From Erythrobacter donghaensis (GTDB lineage Bacteria > Pseudomonadota > Alphaproteobacteria > Sphingomonadales > Sphingomonadaceae): 25,253 nt of DNA. Each line of letters begins with the position of its first letter. The stretch's first letter is position 1. The DNA lies in the NCBI RefSeq assembly GCF_001557325.1, contig NZ_LSJS01000092.1, positions 1-25,253 on the forward strand, in the 5' to 3' direction. Shown one piece after another: positions 1 to 8,946 of the stretch. The position numbers and the translations under genes were made by a program. A model generated the notes under the pieces. It was not told the origin of the DNA. It saw only the letters and a program-made list of their open reading frames with translations, and did no database searches.

Positions 1-19
1 GCTAAAGAGCGCTCGCTAC

Positions 20-436
20 CTACCCGCGCAAGGCGGCCCCCGCCGGATGGATACGCGACTGCGCGCGATCGATCGGTTGCGCGCGAGACCATTTGGGAAA
101 GATAGCGTGTTTGCGCGCGCGCTCGACGAGGTTGTGCAACGTGTCGCTCGATTGCCCCGCCAGCCGTAATCGAAGCGCGAGTTCGACCGCGCCGAGCGCC
201 TGGATTTCGGCATTCACCAATAGATCATAATCGAAATAGGCATAGATGACGAGATTGCGCGCACGGTCGAATGCATCCCGCACCTCGCCCGGCGCGGTGC
301 CGCGCAGCGTGACGGACGCGACGGCGGCGTGGTGCGCGGGCAGGTCGATCGGACGAGCGCCGTCGCCGTCGACGACGACAAGTCCTGCATAGCGAGCGTC
401 CGCCGTGAGAATCTGATCAACTCTTTTGAATGCCAT
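20..436 (-). CDS. Hypothetical protein, possibly HEPN-like
   Basis: The gene encodes 138 residues of unknown function and is complete, with a TAG stop at its left end. The middle (about residues 58-95) is predicted helical and rich in aromatic and aliphatic residues, around the segment RNLVIYAYFDYDLL. A second helix with several arginines follows. This pattern recalls small bacterial all-helical HEPN-like proteins, but I cannot see a clear R-x4-6-H motif, so that is only a guess. It points away from the trb operon and shares the 437-803 intergenic region with trbB. The gene normally found upstream of trbB in such elements is traG, so its presence here is unusual. Confidence 0.6.
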   Translation of the reverse strand: MAFKRVDQILTADARYAGLVVVDGDGARPIDLPAHHAAVASVTLRGTAPGEVRDAFDRARNLVIYAYFDYDLLVNAEIQALGAVELALRLRLAGQSSDTLHNLVERARKHAIFPKWSRAQPIDRAQSRIHPAGAALRG

Positions 437-803
437 AGACCAACCGCTTCGTTGCCGCCCAAGTATAGCTTGTTACCGCGGCAGGCGTCACCAAATCTCC
501 TGCCCGCTGCGCGCGCGCAAAGCGCCAGTTGATCGCGTCGGTGCACATGCCTCCGCCGACTTACTTGCCAAGATGCTTGCCTTATGAGCGGAGGGCCGCG
601 TAGCCCCTCCACAGCTTAAAAGCCGACTTTCCGGATTGTCCAATCAAGCGGTCATTTGAGGCTCATACTACGCTAGCCTTTCTGCCTTTCCGCTAAGATA
701 CGCCGCCCGCAACTCGCTGTTGCATTCACCCGCTTTGATGTCTCTTTGATCTGCCTCACGAGCGCAGCCGATGATTGGTTGCCTCGCCGACACGAGGCAA
801 TTC
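437..803. other. Intergenic region upstream of the trb operon
   Basis: This 367-base gap has no convincing gene on either strand. It must hold the promoter(s) for the trb operon and for the divergent gene at 20-436. I could not pick a convincing -35/-10 pair. A 6-bp inverted repeat lies at 590-595/605-610, and a much stronger hairpin lies at 779-800, just before trbB. Confidence 0.5.
779..800 (+). promoter_or_regulatory. Hairpin covering the trbB ribosome binding site
   Basis: TTGCCTCG (779-786) and CGAGGCAA (793-800) form a perfect 8-bp stem with a 6-base loop. Two G-U pairs could extend it outward. The likely Shine-Dalgarno sequence GAGG (794-797) is inside the 3' arm, 6 bases before the ATG at 804. 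The fold would hide the ribosome binding site of the first gene of the operon. The structure is seen in the sequence. Its regulatory role is inferred. Confidence 0.5.
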
Positions 804-1787
804 ATGAGCGTCATCCCCATCCAGTCGCAAGCATCGTCGCGCGGAGCGCGCATGCTGCGCACTGCGCTCGGGCCGGAGATTGCCGCCTGGCTTGAAGATG
901 CCTCGGTCATCGAGGTCATGCTCAATCCCGATGGACGGCTGTGGATCGACCGGCTCGGAGCCGGGATCGCCGATACGGGGAGCGGGATGTGTGCTGCCGA
1001 TGGCGAGCGGATCATCCGCTTGGTGGCGCATCATGTCGGAGCCGAGGTTCATGCCAAGGCGCCGCGGGTGTCGGCGGAGCTTCCCGATACGGGTGAGCGC
1101 TTCGAAGGTCTGCTGCCGCCGGTGGTGGCAGCGCCGAGCTTCGCGATCCGCAAGCCCGCCGTCGCGGTGTTCACGCTCGCAGATTACGTTGCAGCGAACA
1201 TCATGTCTGCATGGCAGGCCGACGCGCTGGTTCGCACCGTTGCGGCCCGGAAGAACATCTTGGTCGCTGGCGGCACGTCGACCGGCAAGACCACCCTCAC
1301 CAACGCGCTGCTGGCCGAAGTCGCCAAGACCGACGACCGCGTGGTCCTGATCGAGGACACGCGCGAACTGCAATGCGCAGCGCCCAACCTTGTCTCGCTG
1401 CGCACCAAAGACGGCGTGGTCACGCTCTCCGACCTGGTTCGCTCGGCCCTGCGCCTGCGGCCCGACCGCATCCCGATCGGCGAGGTGCGCGGAGCCGAAG
1501 CGCTCGACCTACTCAAAGCCTGGGGCACCGGCCATCCCGGAGGCGTCGGCACGATCCACGCAGGATCGGCGCTTGGGGTCCTGCGGCGCATGGAGCAGCT
1601 GATCCAGGAAAGCGTCGTCACTGTGCCGCGCGCGCTGATCGCCGAGACCATTGATGTGATCGCCGTCCTGGTCCGCGACGGGACCGGACGGCGGCTCGCC
1701 GAACTCGCTGAGGTCACCGGGCTCGATGATCGCGGCGACTACCAGATCCTACCAATCACACCCCCAGCCACAGGAGTTTCATCGTGA
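804..1787 (+). CDS. trbB: TrbB, VirB11-type secretion ATPase
   Basis: TrbB is the hexameric cytoplasmic ATPase of the conjugative type IV secretion system, related to VirB11, and helps drive pilus assembly and DNA transfer. The protein is 327 residues from the ATG at 804, near the usual 320 or so. Walker A is GGTSTGKT at residues 156-163. An IEDTREL segment and a later [20 protein letters not shown] segment match the Asp, His and Walker B boxes of this family. A start at 771 in the same frame would add 11 residues, but GAGG precedes 804 at good spacing. It opens the trb operon, and its stop overlaps trbC by four bases (GTGA). Confidence 0.95.
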   Translation: MSVIPIQSQASSRGARMLRTALGPEIAAWLEDASVIEVMLNPDGRLWIDRLGAGIADTGSGMCAADGERIIRLVAHHVGAEVHAKAPRVSAELPDTGERFEGLLPPVVAAPSFAIRKPAVAVFTLADYVAANIMSAWQADALVRTVAARKNILVAGGTSTGKTTLTNALLAEVAKTDDRVVLIEDTRELQCAAPNLVSLRTKDGVVTLSDLVRSALRLRPDRIPIGEVRGAEALDLLKAWGTGHPGGVGTIHAGSALGVLRRMEQLIQESVVTVPRALIAETIDVIAVLVRDGTGRRLAELAEVTGLDDRGDYQILPITPPATGVSS

Positions 1788-2116
1788 TCCGCACCCTATC
1801 GCGCGCCCGTGCCCGCCTCTCCGCTGCCATGCTCGGCGGCTTCGTTGCTCTTGCCATTACGGGCCCTGCCCATGCGGCGGGCTCATCGATGCCGTGGGAG
1901 GCGCCGCTCCAGTCGATCCTCGAGTCCATCCAGGGCCCCGTCGCCAAGATCGTCGCGGTGATGATCATCATTGCGACTGGTCTAGCACTCGCTTTCGGCG
2001 ACACCTCGGGCGGGGCGCGACGGATGATCCAGATCGTGTTCGGCCTGTCGATCGCCTTTGCCGCCTCATCCTTCTTCCTGTCGTTCTTCTCGTTCGGCGG
2101 CGGGGCTCTCGTCTGA
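1784..2116 (+). CDS. trbC: TrbC, VirB2-type pilin precursor
   Basis: This 110-residue protein is the major pilin subunit precursor of the conjugative pilus. The N terminus is a signal sequence with basic residues, a hydrophobic stretch and a likely cleavage after AHA at residue 31. Two hydrophobic helices follow, around residues 52-70 and 83-102, as in VirB2/TrbC pilins. It starts with GTG, overlapping the end of trbB by four bases, which suggests translational coupling. TrbC of plasmid RP4 is cyclised after C-terminal trimming. Whether that happens here cannot be read from the sequence. Confidence 0.9.
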   Translation: MIRTLSRARARLSAAMLGGFVALAITGPAHAAGSSMPWEAPLQSILESIQGPVAKIVAVMIIIATGLALAFGDTSGGARRMIQIVFGLSIAFAASSFFLSFFSFGGGALV

Positions 2117-2391
2117 TGGAGACCGCGGCGCCAGAAGCCGTGCCGGGCTTTGTCGTTCCGGTTCACCGCGCGCTGACCGAGCATATCCTGCTTGGTGGCG
2201 CACCGCGCGGGCTGGCGATCACCAATGCGACGCTGGCCGCCGCGATCGGGCTTGGCCTGCGCCTGTGGATCGCCGGCGTGGTGATCTTCGCGCTGGGCCA
2301 CATGGTCTCGGTCTGGGCGGCGCGGCGCGATCCGCAATTCGTCGATGTCGCGCGACGGCATCTGTGCTTCCCCACTTTCCTGAGGGTCTGA
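2116..2391 (+). CDS. trbD: TrbD, VirB3-type inner-membrane protein
   Basis: This 91-residue protein is a small inner-membrane component of the secretion system that works beside the TrbE ATPase. The N-terminal part contains the family-like segment PVHRALTEHILLGGAPRG. Two neighbouring membrane helices (about residues 36-68) and a short basic tail with RRDPQF follow. The ATG at 2116 overlaps the trbC stop by one base (TGATG), which fixes the start even though the reading frame stays open further upstream. It is followed four bases later by trbE. Confidence 0.9.
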   Translation: METAAPEAVPGFVVPVHRALTEHILLGGAPRGLAITNATLAAAIGLGLRLWIAGVVIFALGHMVSVWAARRDPQFVDVARRHLCFPTFLRV

Positions 2392-2395
2392 TCCC

Positions 2396-4873
2396 ATGCT
2401 TTCGCTTCGCGAATACCGGAACAAGGCCGACCGGCTTGCCGACTTCCTGCCCTGGGCTGCGCTGGTCGCACCCGGCGTCGTGCTCAACAAGGACGGTAGC
2501 TTTCAGCGCTCGGCCCGCTTTCGCGGTCCCGATCTCGACAGCGCGACGCCCGCAGAACTGATCGCGACGACCGCGCGCCTGAACAGCGCGCTGCGGCGAC
2601 TGGGTTCAGGCTGGGCCATCTTCGTCGAGGCAGTGCGCCGCCCGGCGCTGGACTACCCCGACAGCGACTTTCCCGATCCCGCTTCTGCGCTAATCGAGCG
2701 CGAACGCGCCGCGCAGTTTGCCGAGGAAGGCGCCCATTTCGAAAGCCGCTATTTCCTGACCCTGCTGTGGATGCCGCCCGCCGAAGACGCGGCCCGCGCC
2801 GAAAGCTGGCTCTACGAGGGCAAGGCCGAAAAGGGCATCAATCCCAAAGAACTGCTCGACCTCTTCGTCGACCGCACCGAGCGCCTGCTGCGCCTGATCG
2901 ATGGCTTTGTGCCCGAGGTCGCGTGGCTCGATGACGGTGAGACGCTGACATACCTGCACAGTTGCGTTTCCACCCGCAGTCACCGCGTCCGCGTTCCCGA
3001 GATCCCGATGCATCTGGACGCGCTGCTGGCCGATCAGCCGTTAACTGGCGGGCTCGAGCCGCGCCTCGGTCGCGCGCATCTGCGCACGCTGACCGTGGTC
3101 GGCTTTCCCAGCAGCACCTTCCCGGGTCTGCTCGACGAGCTCAACCGGCTCGCCTTCGCCTATCGCTGGTCGACCCGCGCAGTCATGCTCGACAAGATCG
3201 ACGCCACAAAGCTGACCGCCAAGATCCGCCGGCAATGGTTCGCCAAGCGCAAGTCGGTTGCAAGCATCCTCAAGGAGGTGATGACCAACGAGGCTTCGAC
3301 GCTGCTCGACAGCGATGCCTCGAACAAGGCCGCCGATGCCGATGCCGCGCTGCAGGAGCTCGGATCGGATTTTGTCGGCCAGGCCTATGTCACCGCGACG
3401 GTGACGGTGTGGGACGAGGATCCGGCGCTGGCTGCGGAGAAGCTGCGTCTGGTCGAAAAGGTCATCCAGGGCCGCGACTTTACCGTGATCGTCGAAGGCA
3501 TGAACGCGGTCGAGGCCTGGCTCGGATCGCTCCCCGGCCATGTCTACGCCAATGTCCGGCAACCGCCGATCTCCACATTGAACCTTGCCCACATGATCCC
3601 CCTGTCTGCCGTGTGGGCCGGGCCGGAACGGGACGATCACTTCAACGCCGCCCCATTATTCTATGCGCGGACCGAAGGCTCGACCCCATTCCGGTTTTCG
3701 CTCCATGTTGGCGACGTCGGGCACACTCTGATCGTCGGCCCGACCGGGGCCGGCAAGTCGGTGCTGCTCGCGCTGATGGCGCTGCAGTTTCAGCGCTATG
3801 ATCGCGCCCAGGTCTTTGCCTTCGATTTCGGCGGCTCTATCCGGGCAGCGGCGCTCGCATGCGGTGGGGACTGGCAGGACCTCGGCAATTCGTTGACCGG
3901 TTCCGGCCTGGCTGAGGACAGCACTGGCACGGTGCTGTTGCAACCGCTGGCCCGGATCGACGAACCGGCGGAGCGCAATTGGGCGGCCGAATGGCTCCAG
4001 GCGATCCTTACCGCTCAAGGCGTAACGGTTGATCCCGCTACCAAGGAGCATCTCTGGTCGGCGCTGACCTCGCTCGCCACCGCGCCCATGACCGAGCGCA
4101 CGCTCACCGGGTTGGCCGTCCTGCTCCAATCGCAGGCCTTGAAGCAGGCGCTGGCGCCCTATTGCATTGGCGGGCCGTTCGGGCGGCTGCTCGATGCCGA
4201 GAGCGAACGTCTGGGCGAGGCCAGCTTTCAGGCCTTCGAAACCGAAGGACTGACGGGCTCGGCCGCAGCCCCTGCCGTGCTGTCCTATCTGTTCCACCGC
4301 ATCGAAGGCCGGCTCGACGGCTCGCCGACGATGATCATCATCGACGAGGGCTGGCTTGTCCTCGACAGCCCGGCCTTTGCCGCACAACTGCGTGAATGGC
4401 TCAAGACGCTGCGCAAGAAGAATGCGAGCGTGGTGTTTGCGACCCAGAGCCTCGCCGACATCGAAAGCTCGGCGATCGCGCCTGCCATCATCGAGAGCTG
4501 CCCCACCCGCATCTTCCTCCCCAACGAACGTGCGGTCGAACCACAAATATTGGCGATCTATCGGCGCTTCGGCCTCAATGACCGGCAGATCGAGATCATC
4601 GCGCGGGCGACGCCCAAGCGCGACTATTACTGTCAGTCGGCGCGCGGCAACCGATTGTTCGAACTTGGCCTGGGCGAAGTCGCGCTCGCCTTCACTGCCA
4701 CCTCATCAAAGGCCGACCAGCTCGCGATCGATGCGATCACGGGCGTGCACGGCTGCGCCGACTTTGCTCCGCGCTGGCTGCGCCATCGCGGTCTGGCCTG
4801 GGCAGCCGAGCTACTGCCCGGCCCTTCGCCCCTTCCCCAGCCCGGTCCCCGGTTGGACCAACCCCAGGAGTAG
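2396..4873 (+). CDS. trbE: TrbE, VirB4-type secretion ATPase
   Basis: TrbE is the large VirB4-like ATPase that energises pilus biogenesis and substrate transfer at the inner membrane. At 825 residues it is close to the usual 810-850. The N-terminal CagE/TrbE/VirB domain covers about residues 180-400. The motor domain has Walker A GPTGAGKS at 448-455 and Walker B MIIIDEG with the Asp-Glu pair at 650-651. A WLKTLRKKNASVVFATQS segment downstream is typical of the family. No frameshift is visible. It lies between trbD and trbJ with gaps of four and five bases. Confidence 0.97.
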   Translation: MLSLREYRNKADRLADFLPWAALVAPGVVLNKDGSFQRSARFRGPDLDSATPAELIATTARLNSALRRLGSGWAIFVEAVRRPALDYPDSDFPDPASALIERERAAQFAEEGAHFESRYFLTLLWMPPAEDAARAESWLYEGKAEKGINPKELLDLFVDRTERLLRLIDGFVPEVAWLDDGETLTYLHSCVSTRSHRVRVPEIPMHLDALLADQPLTGGLEPRLGRAHLRTLTVVGFPSSTFPGLLDELNRLAFAYRWSTRAVMLDKIDATKLTAKIRRQWFAKRKSVASILKEVMTNEASTLLDSDASNKAADADAALQELGSDFVGQAYVTATVTVWDEDPALAAEKLRLVEKVIQGRDFTVIVEGMNAVEAWLGSLPGHVYANVRQPPISTLNLAHMIPLSAVWAGPERDDHFNAAPLFYARTEGSTPFRFSLHVGDVGHTLIVGPTGAGKSVLLALMALQFQRYDRAQVFAFDFGGSIRAAALACGGDWQDLGNSLTGSGLAEDSTGTVLLQPLARIDEPAERNWAAEWLQAILTAQGVTVDPATKEHLWSALTSLATAPMTERTLTGLAVLLQSQALKQALAPYCIGGPFGRLLDAESERLGEASFQAFETEGLTGSAAAPAVLSYLFHRIEGRLDGSPTMIIIDEGWLVLDSPAFAAQLREWLKTLRKKNASVVFATQSLADIESSAIAPAIIESCPTRIFLPNERAVEPQILAIYRRFGLNDRQIEIIARATPKRDYYCQSARGNRLFELGLGEVALAFTATSSKADQLAIDAITGVHGCADFAPRWLRHRGLAWAAELLPGPSPLPQPGPRLDQPQE

Positions 4874-4878
4874 TGCCC

Positions 4879-5637
4879 ATGAAACGCCATAGACTCGCCT
4901 CGATGCTCGCTGCCGGTGCAGCCGTCCTCTCGGTCAGCGTCAGCGCCATGCAGCCGACGGCCGCCAGCGCCCAGATCGGCGGCGTGGTGTTCGACCCGCG
5001 CAACTATGCCCAGAACATCCTGACCGCCGCGCGCACGCTCGAGCAGATCAACAACCAGATCCGGCAGCTCCAGAACCAGGCCACCTCGCTCGTCAACGAG
5101 GCGCGCAACCTGCAATCGCTGCCACTCACCGTGCTCGAACCGCTGCAGGCGCAGATCCGGCGGACCCAGGCCTTGCTCGGGCAGGCGCAGCGCGTGGCTT
5201 ACGACGTCCGTCAGATCGAACGCGAGTTCCAGAACAACTATCGCGCGGGCTCGATGACCGGGCCGCAGCGCGAGCTGGTCCAGGGTGCTGAAGCCCGGTG
5301 GCAGAACAGCGTCGGCGCGTTCGAGGATGCCCTACGGGTTCAAGCCGGCGTGGTTGGCAATATCGACGGCACGCGCGCCGCCGTCGACAGCCTCGTTGGC
5401 TCAAGTCAGTCGGCAACCGGCGCGCTTCAGGCCGCCCAGGCTGGCAATCAGCTACTGGCAGTGCAGGCGCAGCAACTCGCGGACCTGACCGCCACGGTCG
5501 CCTCGCTCGCGCGCGCACAATCGCTCGACGCCGCTGCGCAAGCGACCGCCAAGGCGCAGGCACGCGAACAGCTGCGCCGCTTCCTCGGCGATCGCCGGCC
5601 CTATGTTCCGGGCAATGCCCGGCTGTTCGGGAACTGA
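4879..5637 (+). CDS. trbJ: TrbJ, VirB5-type periplasmic minor pilus component
   Basis: This 252-residue exported protein corresponds to VirB5/TrbJ, thought to sit at the pilus tip or assist its assembly. A signal peptide ends at about ASA, residue 31. The rest is long helical, Gln- and Ala-rich sequence with coiled-coil character, such as LEQINNQIRQLQNQ. An upstream in-frame GTG at 4873 is possible, but GGAG at 4867-4870 is better placed for the ATG at 4879. It is followed four bases later by the trbK-like gene. Confidence 0.92.
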   Translation: MKRHRLASMLAAGAAVLSVSVSAMQPTAASAQIGGVVFDPRNYAQNILTAARTLEQINNQIRQLQNQATSLVNEARNLQSLPLTVLEPLQAQIRRTQALLGQAQRVAYDVRQIEREFQNNYRAGSMTGPQRELVQGAEARWQNSVGAFEDALRVQAGVVGNIDGTRAAVDSLVGSSQSATGALQAAQAGNQLLAVQAQQLADLTATVASLARAQSLDAAAQATAKAQAREQLRRFLGDRRPYVPGNARLFGN

Positions 5638-5641
5638 GGCG

Positions 5642-5968
5642 ATGGACAGCAAGCTCTTTGCGCGGATTGGGTCCAGCGCCTTCGTCGCCATTGCCATCAC
5701 CATGGCCATGCTCGAATTGCGCGAAGAGCCTGCGCCGCCGCCAAGCGCTCCGATAGCTGCGGCGGATGTATCCGGAGACGGTGCAAAGGCCACCCTTGGC
5801 TATTGCTCAAGACTGGGCATTGAGGCGGCATCGGTCGATATCTGCACCGCAGCCTGGGCAGAGGAACGCCGCCGGTTCCTGGGGCAAGCCGAGCGTGATG
5901 CGGCGGTCGTGCCCCCTGTGGCTGACAACAGCGGGGATCCCACCCTCGATATGGCGGGGGATCGCTGA
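5642..5968 (+). CDS. TrbK-like putative entry-exclusion protein
   Basis: This 108-residue protein has one N-terminal membrane helix (about residues 8-22), a proline-rich linker, and a soluble part with two cysteines in a C-x(12)-C arrangement, ending near AWAEERRRFLG. The position between trbJ and trbL and this Cys pattern fit the small proteins annotated as TrbK-alt, proposed entry-exclusion proteins. True RP4 TrbK is a lipoprotein, and no lipobox is seen here. The function rests on position and resemblance, so an unrelated accessory subunit remains possible. Confidence 0.75.
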   Translation: MDSKLFARIGSSAFVAIAITMAMLELREEPAPPPSAPIAAADVSGDGAKATLGYCSRLGIEAASVDICTAAWAEERRRFLGQAERDAAVVPPVADNSGDPTLDMAGDR

Positions 5969-5969
5969 C

Positions 5970-7295
5970 ATGGGTGGCACCGGCGTCGTCGACCGCTTCC
6001 TCGACATCTTTTCGCGCTACATTGACAGCGGGTTCGGCCTTCTGGGCGGCGAAGTCGCCTTCATCGCGACCACGCTGATCGTCATCGACGTCACGCTGGC
6101 AGCGCTGTTCTGGTCATGGGGCGAGCAGGACGACATTCTTGCCCGCCTCGTCAAGAAGACCCTGTTTGTCGGGATCTTCGCCTACATCATCGGCAACTGG
6201 AACAGCCTCGCACGCATCGTGTTCGAGAGTTTCGCCGGGCTTGGCCTCAAGGCCAGTGGCACCGGGTTTACGGCTGCCGAACTGTTACAGCCAGGAAGGG
6301 TCGCGCAAGTGGGGCTCGATGCCGCCTATCCCTTGCTGGAATCGATCTCCGAGCTGCTCGGCTTTGTCAGCTTCTTCGAGAATTTCCTGCAGATCGTGAT
6401 CCTGCTGGTCGCCTGGGCGATCGTCATCATCGCCTTCTTTATTCTATCGATTCAGCTGTTCATCACGCTCATCGAGTTCAAGCTGGCCACGCTCTGCGGC
6501 TTCGTGCTGATCCCGTTCGGCCTGTTCGGCAAGACCGCGTTCATGGCCGAGCGGGTGCTCGGGAATGTCGTCTCGTCCGGAATCAAGGTGCTGGTGCTCG
6601 CGGTGATCGTCGGGATCGGATCGACCATCTTCACCGAGTTCACCAGCGCAATCTCGGGTGAGCCAACCATCGAAGATGCGCTTTCGATCATGCTCGCCAG
6701 CCTGTCGCTGCTCGGCCTCGGCATTTTCGGTCCCGGCATCGCCAATGGCATCGTCTCGGGTGGTCCGCAGCTTGGCGCCGGCGCTGCCGCCGGCACCGCG
6801 CTGCTCGCGGGCGGCGCTGCCGCAGGCGCTGTCGCCGGCGCGAAACTGGCGGGCGGCGCGGTCGCCAGTGCTGCCTCCAATGTCGCGCAAGGGACGTCGC
6901 GCGCCGCAGGCGGCGCGACCATGGCTTACGCCCTCGGCTCTGCCGGCAAGTCGGGCGGCGCAGCGGTGGCAAGCGGCGCGCGTGCCGTCGGCGAATATGC
7001 CGCCAGCGCTGCAACATCGCCGCTGAGGAAGGCCGGTGACGGCGTGAAGCAATCGTTCCGCGAAGGCAGCCGCGACGCCATCACCAAGACCGGCGGCAGC
7101 ATCACGCCCGGACCTAACACGCCGCCGCCATCGCCGCCTGCGCCGTCAGATACCGGTGCCGACCAGCCAGCCTGGGCCAAGGCGATGAAGGACCGGCAGA
7201 CGATTTCCCACGGCGCGAGCATCGCCGCGCACACACTCAAATCGGGCGACAGCCACGGCGGCGGCGCGTCGATCGACACTTCAGAAAAGGACTGA
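5970..7295 (+). CDS. trbL: TrbL, VirB6-type polytopic membrane protein
   Basis: This 441-residue protein is the polytopic inner-membrane channel component of the secretion system. About six or seven hydrophobic segments fall in residues 20-275, including a conserved-looking stretch around FKLATLCGFVLIPFGLFGK. The C-terminal 170 residues are a low-complexity Gly/Ala tail and then a proline-rich, hydrophilic end, which is common in TrbL. The ATG at 5970 follows the trbK stop by one base. The frame stays open upstream, but that part is an overlap with trbK. Confidence 0.93.
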   Translation: MGGTGVVDRFLDIFSRYIDSGFGLLGGEVAFIATTLIVIDVTLAALFWSWGEQDDILARLVKKTLFVGIFAYIIGNWNSLARIVFESFAGLGLKASGTGFTAAELLQPGRVAQVGLDAAYPLLESISELLGFVSFFENFLQIVILLVAWAIVIIAFFILSIQLFITLIEFKLATLCGFVLIPFGLFGKTAFMAERVLGNVVSSGIKVLVLAVIVGIGSTIFTEFTSAISGEPTIEDALSIMLASLSLLGLGIFGPGIANGIVSGGPQLGAGAAAGTALLAGGAAAGAVAGAKLAGGAVASAASNVAQGTSRAAGGATMAYALGSAGKSGGAAVASGARAVGEYAASAATSPLRKAGDGVKQSFREGSRDAITKTGGSITPGPNTPPPSPPAPSDTGADQPAWAKAMKDRQTISHGASIAAHTLKSGDSHGGGASIDTSEKD

Positions 7296-7300
7296 CGCAC

Positions 7301-7984
7301 ATGTTCCGACGACCTTCGATCCGCTACGGCAAGACGCCCGAACCGGAGACGCCCTACCAACGCGCAGCCCAAGTCTGGGACGAGCGCATCGGCTCGGCGC
7401 GGATACAGGCGCGAAGCTGGCGCTATGCCTTTTTCGGCGCGCTCGGTCTGTCCGCCTGTCTCACTGCGGGGATCGTCTGGCAGGGTTCACAGGGCTCGAT
7501 CATTCCATGGGTGGTGCAGGTCGACAAGCTTGGCGAAGCCCAGGCCGTCGCCCCTGCGGTCAGCGACTTTAACCCAAGCGACCCGCAGATCGCCTTCCAC
7601 CTGGCGCGGTTTATCGAACAGGTGCGCAGCATTCCCGACGATCCGATCATTGTCCGCCAAAACTGGCTGCGCGCCTATGACTTTGTCACCGACCGCGGCG
7701 CATTGGTGCTCAACGATTATGCCCGGACCAACGATCCCTTCGCGGCTGTAGGCCGCGAACAGGTCGGGATCGATGTCACCAGCGTCATCCGCGCCTCGCC
7801 GGCCAGCTTTCGCGTTGCCTGGGTCGAACGCCGCTACCGCGATGGTAGCCTTGCCGAGACCAGTCGCTGGACCGCGATCCTGACGATCACCGTCCAGACC
7901 CCGCGCACCCCCGATGCCCTGCGCAAGAATCCGCTCGGCATCTTCGTCAATGCCATCAACTGGTCAAAGGAACTTGGCTCATGA
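7301..7984 (+). CDS. trbF: TrbF, VirB8-type inner-membrane protein
   Basis: This 227-residue protein is the bitopic VirB8-like core assembly factor. A cytoplasmic N terminus contains the segment PYQRAAQVWDERIGSAR. One membrane helix follows at about residues 42-60, and then a periplasmic VirB8-type domain. The family-like ending KNPLGIFVNAINWSKEL is intact. The stop overlaps the start of trbG by four bases (ATGA). Confidence 0.95.
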   Translation: MFRRPSIRYGKTPEPETPYQRAAQVWDERIGSARIQARSWRYAFFGALGLSACLTAGIVWQGSQGSIIPWVVQVDKLGEAQAVAPAVSDFNPSDPQIAFHLARFIEQVRSIPDDPIIVRQNWLRAYDFVTDRGALVLNDYARTNDPFAAVGREQVGIDVTSVIRASPASFRVAWVERRYRDGSLAETSRWTAILTITVQTPRTPDALRKNPLGIFVNAINWSKELGS

Positions 7985-8946
7985 TCTCGCCCATTCACGG
8001 TCGCCTTGCGGTCACCCTCTTGCCCGTTCTGCTTGGAACAACCGCCTGTCCGGCTTCAGCACAGATGGTGGCCCTAGAACCGGCGCAAGTGGTCATCGAT
8101 TCGGGGACCAGCGCAACAATGCAGACGCAATCCGAATCGCGGCGAGCCCCCTCCCCCGCCGCGCGCCGCTCCCAACCTTCCTTGCCCCGGGATCGGGTGG
8201 GAGCGGCAAACGCCGCCGCGCGCGTGCAACCCGAGGGCGAGCAGTTCATCAACGCGATCCAGAACTACGCCTGGGCGCCCGGCGCGCTCTATCAGGTCTA
8301 TACCGCGCCGGGACAGGTGACCGACATTGCGCTGCAGGAAGGCGAGCAGCTGGTTGGCGCCGGACCTGTCGCTGCCGGCGATACCGTGCGCTGGCTGATC
8401 GGCGACACCGTAAGCGGACGCGGGGCCAGCGCCCGTGTCCACATTCTGGTCAAGCCGGTCCGCTCCGATATCACAACAAACCTCGTCATCAATACCGACC
8501 GGCGCACCTATCATATCGAGCTGCGCGCCAATCCGTCGGTCTACATGGCGTCGGTCTCCTGGACCTATCCGCAGGACGAGTTGATCGCCTTGCAGCAGGC
8601 GCAGGAAGCCGAGAGGCGCGCAGCACCAATTGCTGCCAATATTCCGGTCGAGGCGCTCAATTTTGCCTACCGTCTGTCGGGCGATCGGCCTGCGTGGCGA
8701 CCGGTGCGCGTGTTCGATGACGGGCGGCAGACTTTCATCGAGTTTCCCGAAAGCGTTTCGCAAGGTCAGATGCCGCCGCTGTTCGGGCTTGGCGAAGGCA
8801 ATCAGGCCGAGCTCCTCAACTACCGCGTGTCAGGCCGCTTCATGGTCGTCGACCGGCTGCTCGAGCGCGCCGAACTGCGCCTTGGCGACCGCCGTTCGCA
8901 GCAGCGCGTCGAGATCCGCAAGGAACGCCGGAGGACGCCGTCATGA
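7981..8946 (+). CDS. trbG: TrbG, VirB9-type outer-membrane core protein
   Basis: TrbG is the VirB9-like periplasmic and outer-membrane part of the secretion core complex. The protein is 321 residues. The N terminus is a signal peptide with probable cleavage after ASA at residue 27. A cysteine at residue 23 sits in a poor lipobox context, so lipidation is unlikely. A proline- and arginine-rich linker (about residues 52-75) precedes the VirB9 domain, which ends in the C-terminal segment with NYRVSGRFMVVDRLLERAEL. It is translationally coupled to trbF and trbI by ATGA overlaps on both sides. Confidence 0.95.
   Translation: MISPIHGRLAVTLLPVLLGTTACPASAQMVALEPAQVVIDSGTSATMQTQSESRRAPSPAARRSQPSLPRDRVGAANAAARVQPEGEQFINAIQNYAWAPGALYQVYTAPGQVTDIALQEGEQLVGAGPVAAGDTVRWLIGDTVSGRGASARVHILVKPVRSDITTNLVINTDRRTYHIELRANPSVYMASVSWTYPQDELIALQQAQEAERRAAPIAANIPVEALNFAYRLSGDRPAWRPVRVFDDGRQTFIEFPESVSQGQMPPLFGLGEGNQAELLNYRVSGRFMVVDRLLERAELRLGDRRSQQRVEIRKERRRTPS

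Noticed and set aside
1726..2115. Upstream extension of the trbD frame to 1726
   Set aside because: It overlaps trbB and all of trbC. The TGATG junction at 2114-2118 gives the natural trbD start.
3656..4546. Long minus-strand open frame (296 residues) inside trbE
   Set aside because: It is a shadow of the trbE coding sequence with no family features.
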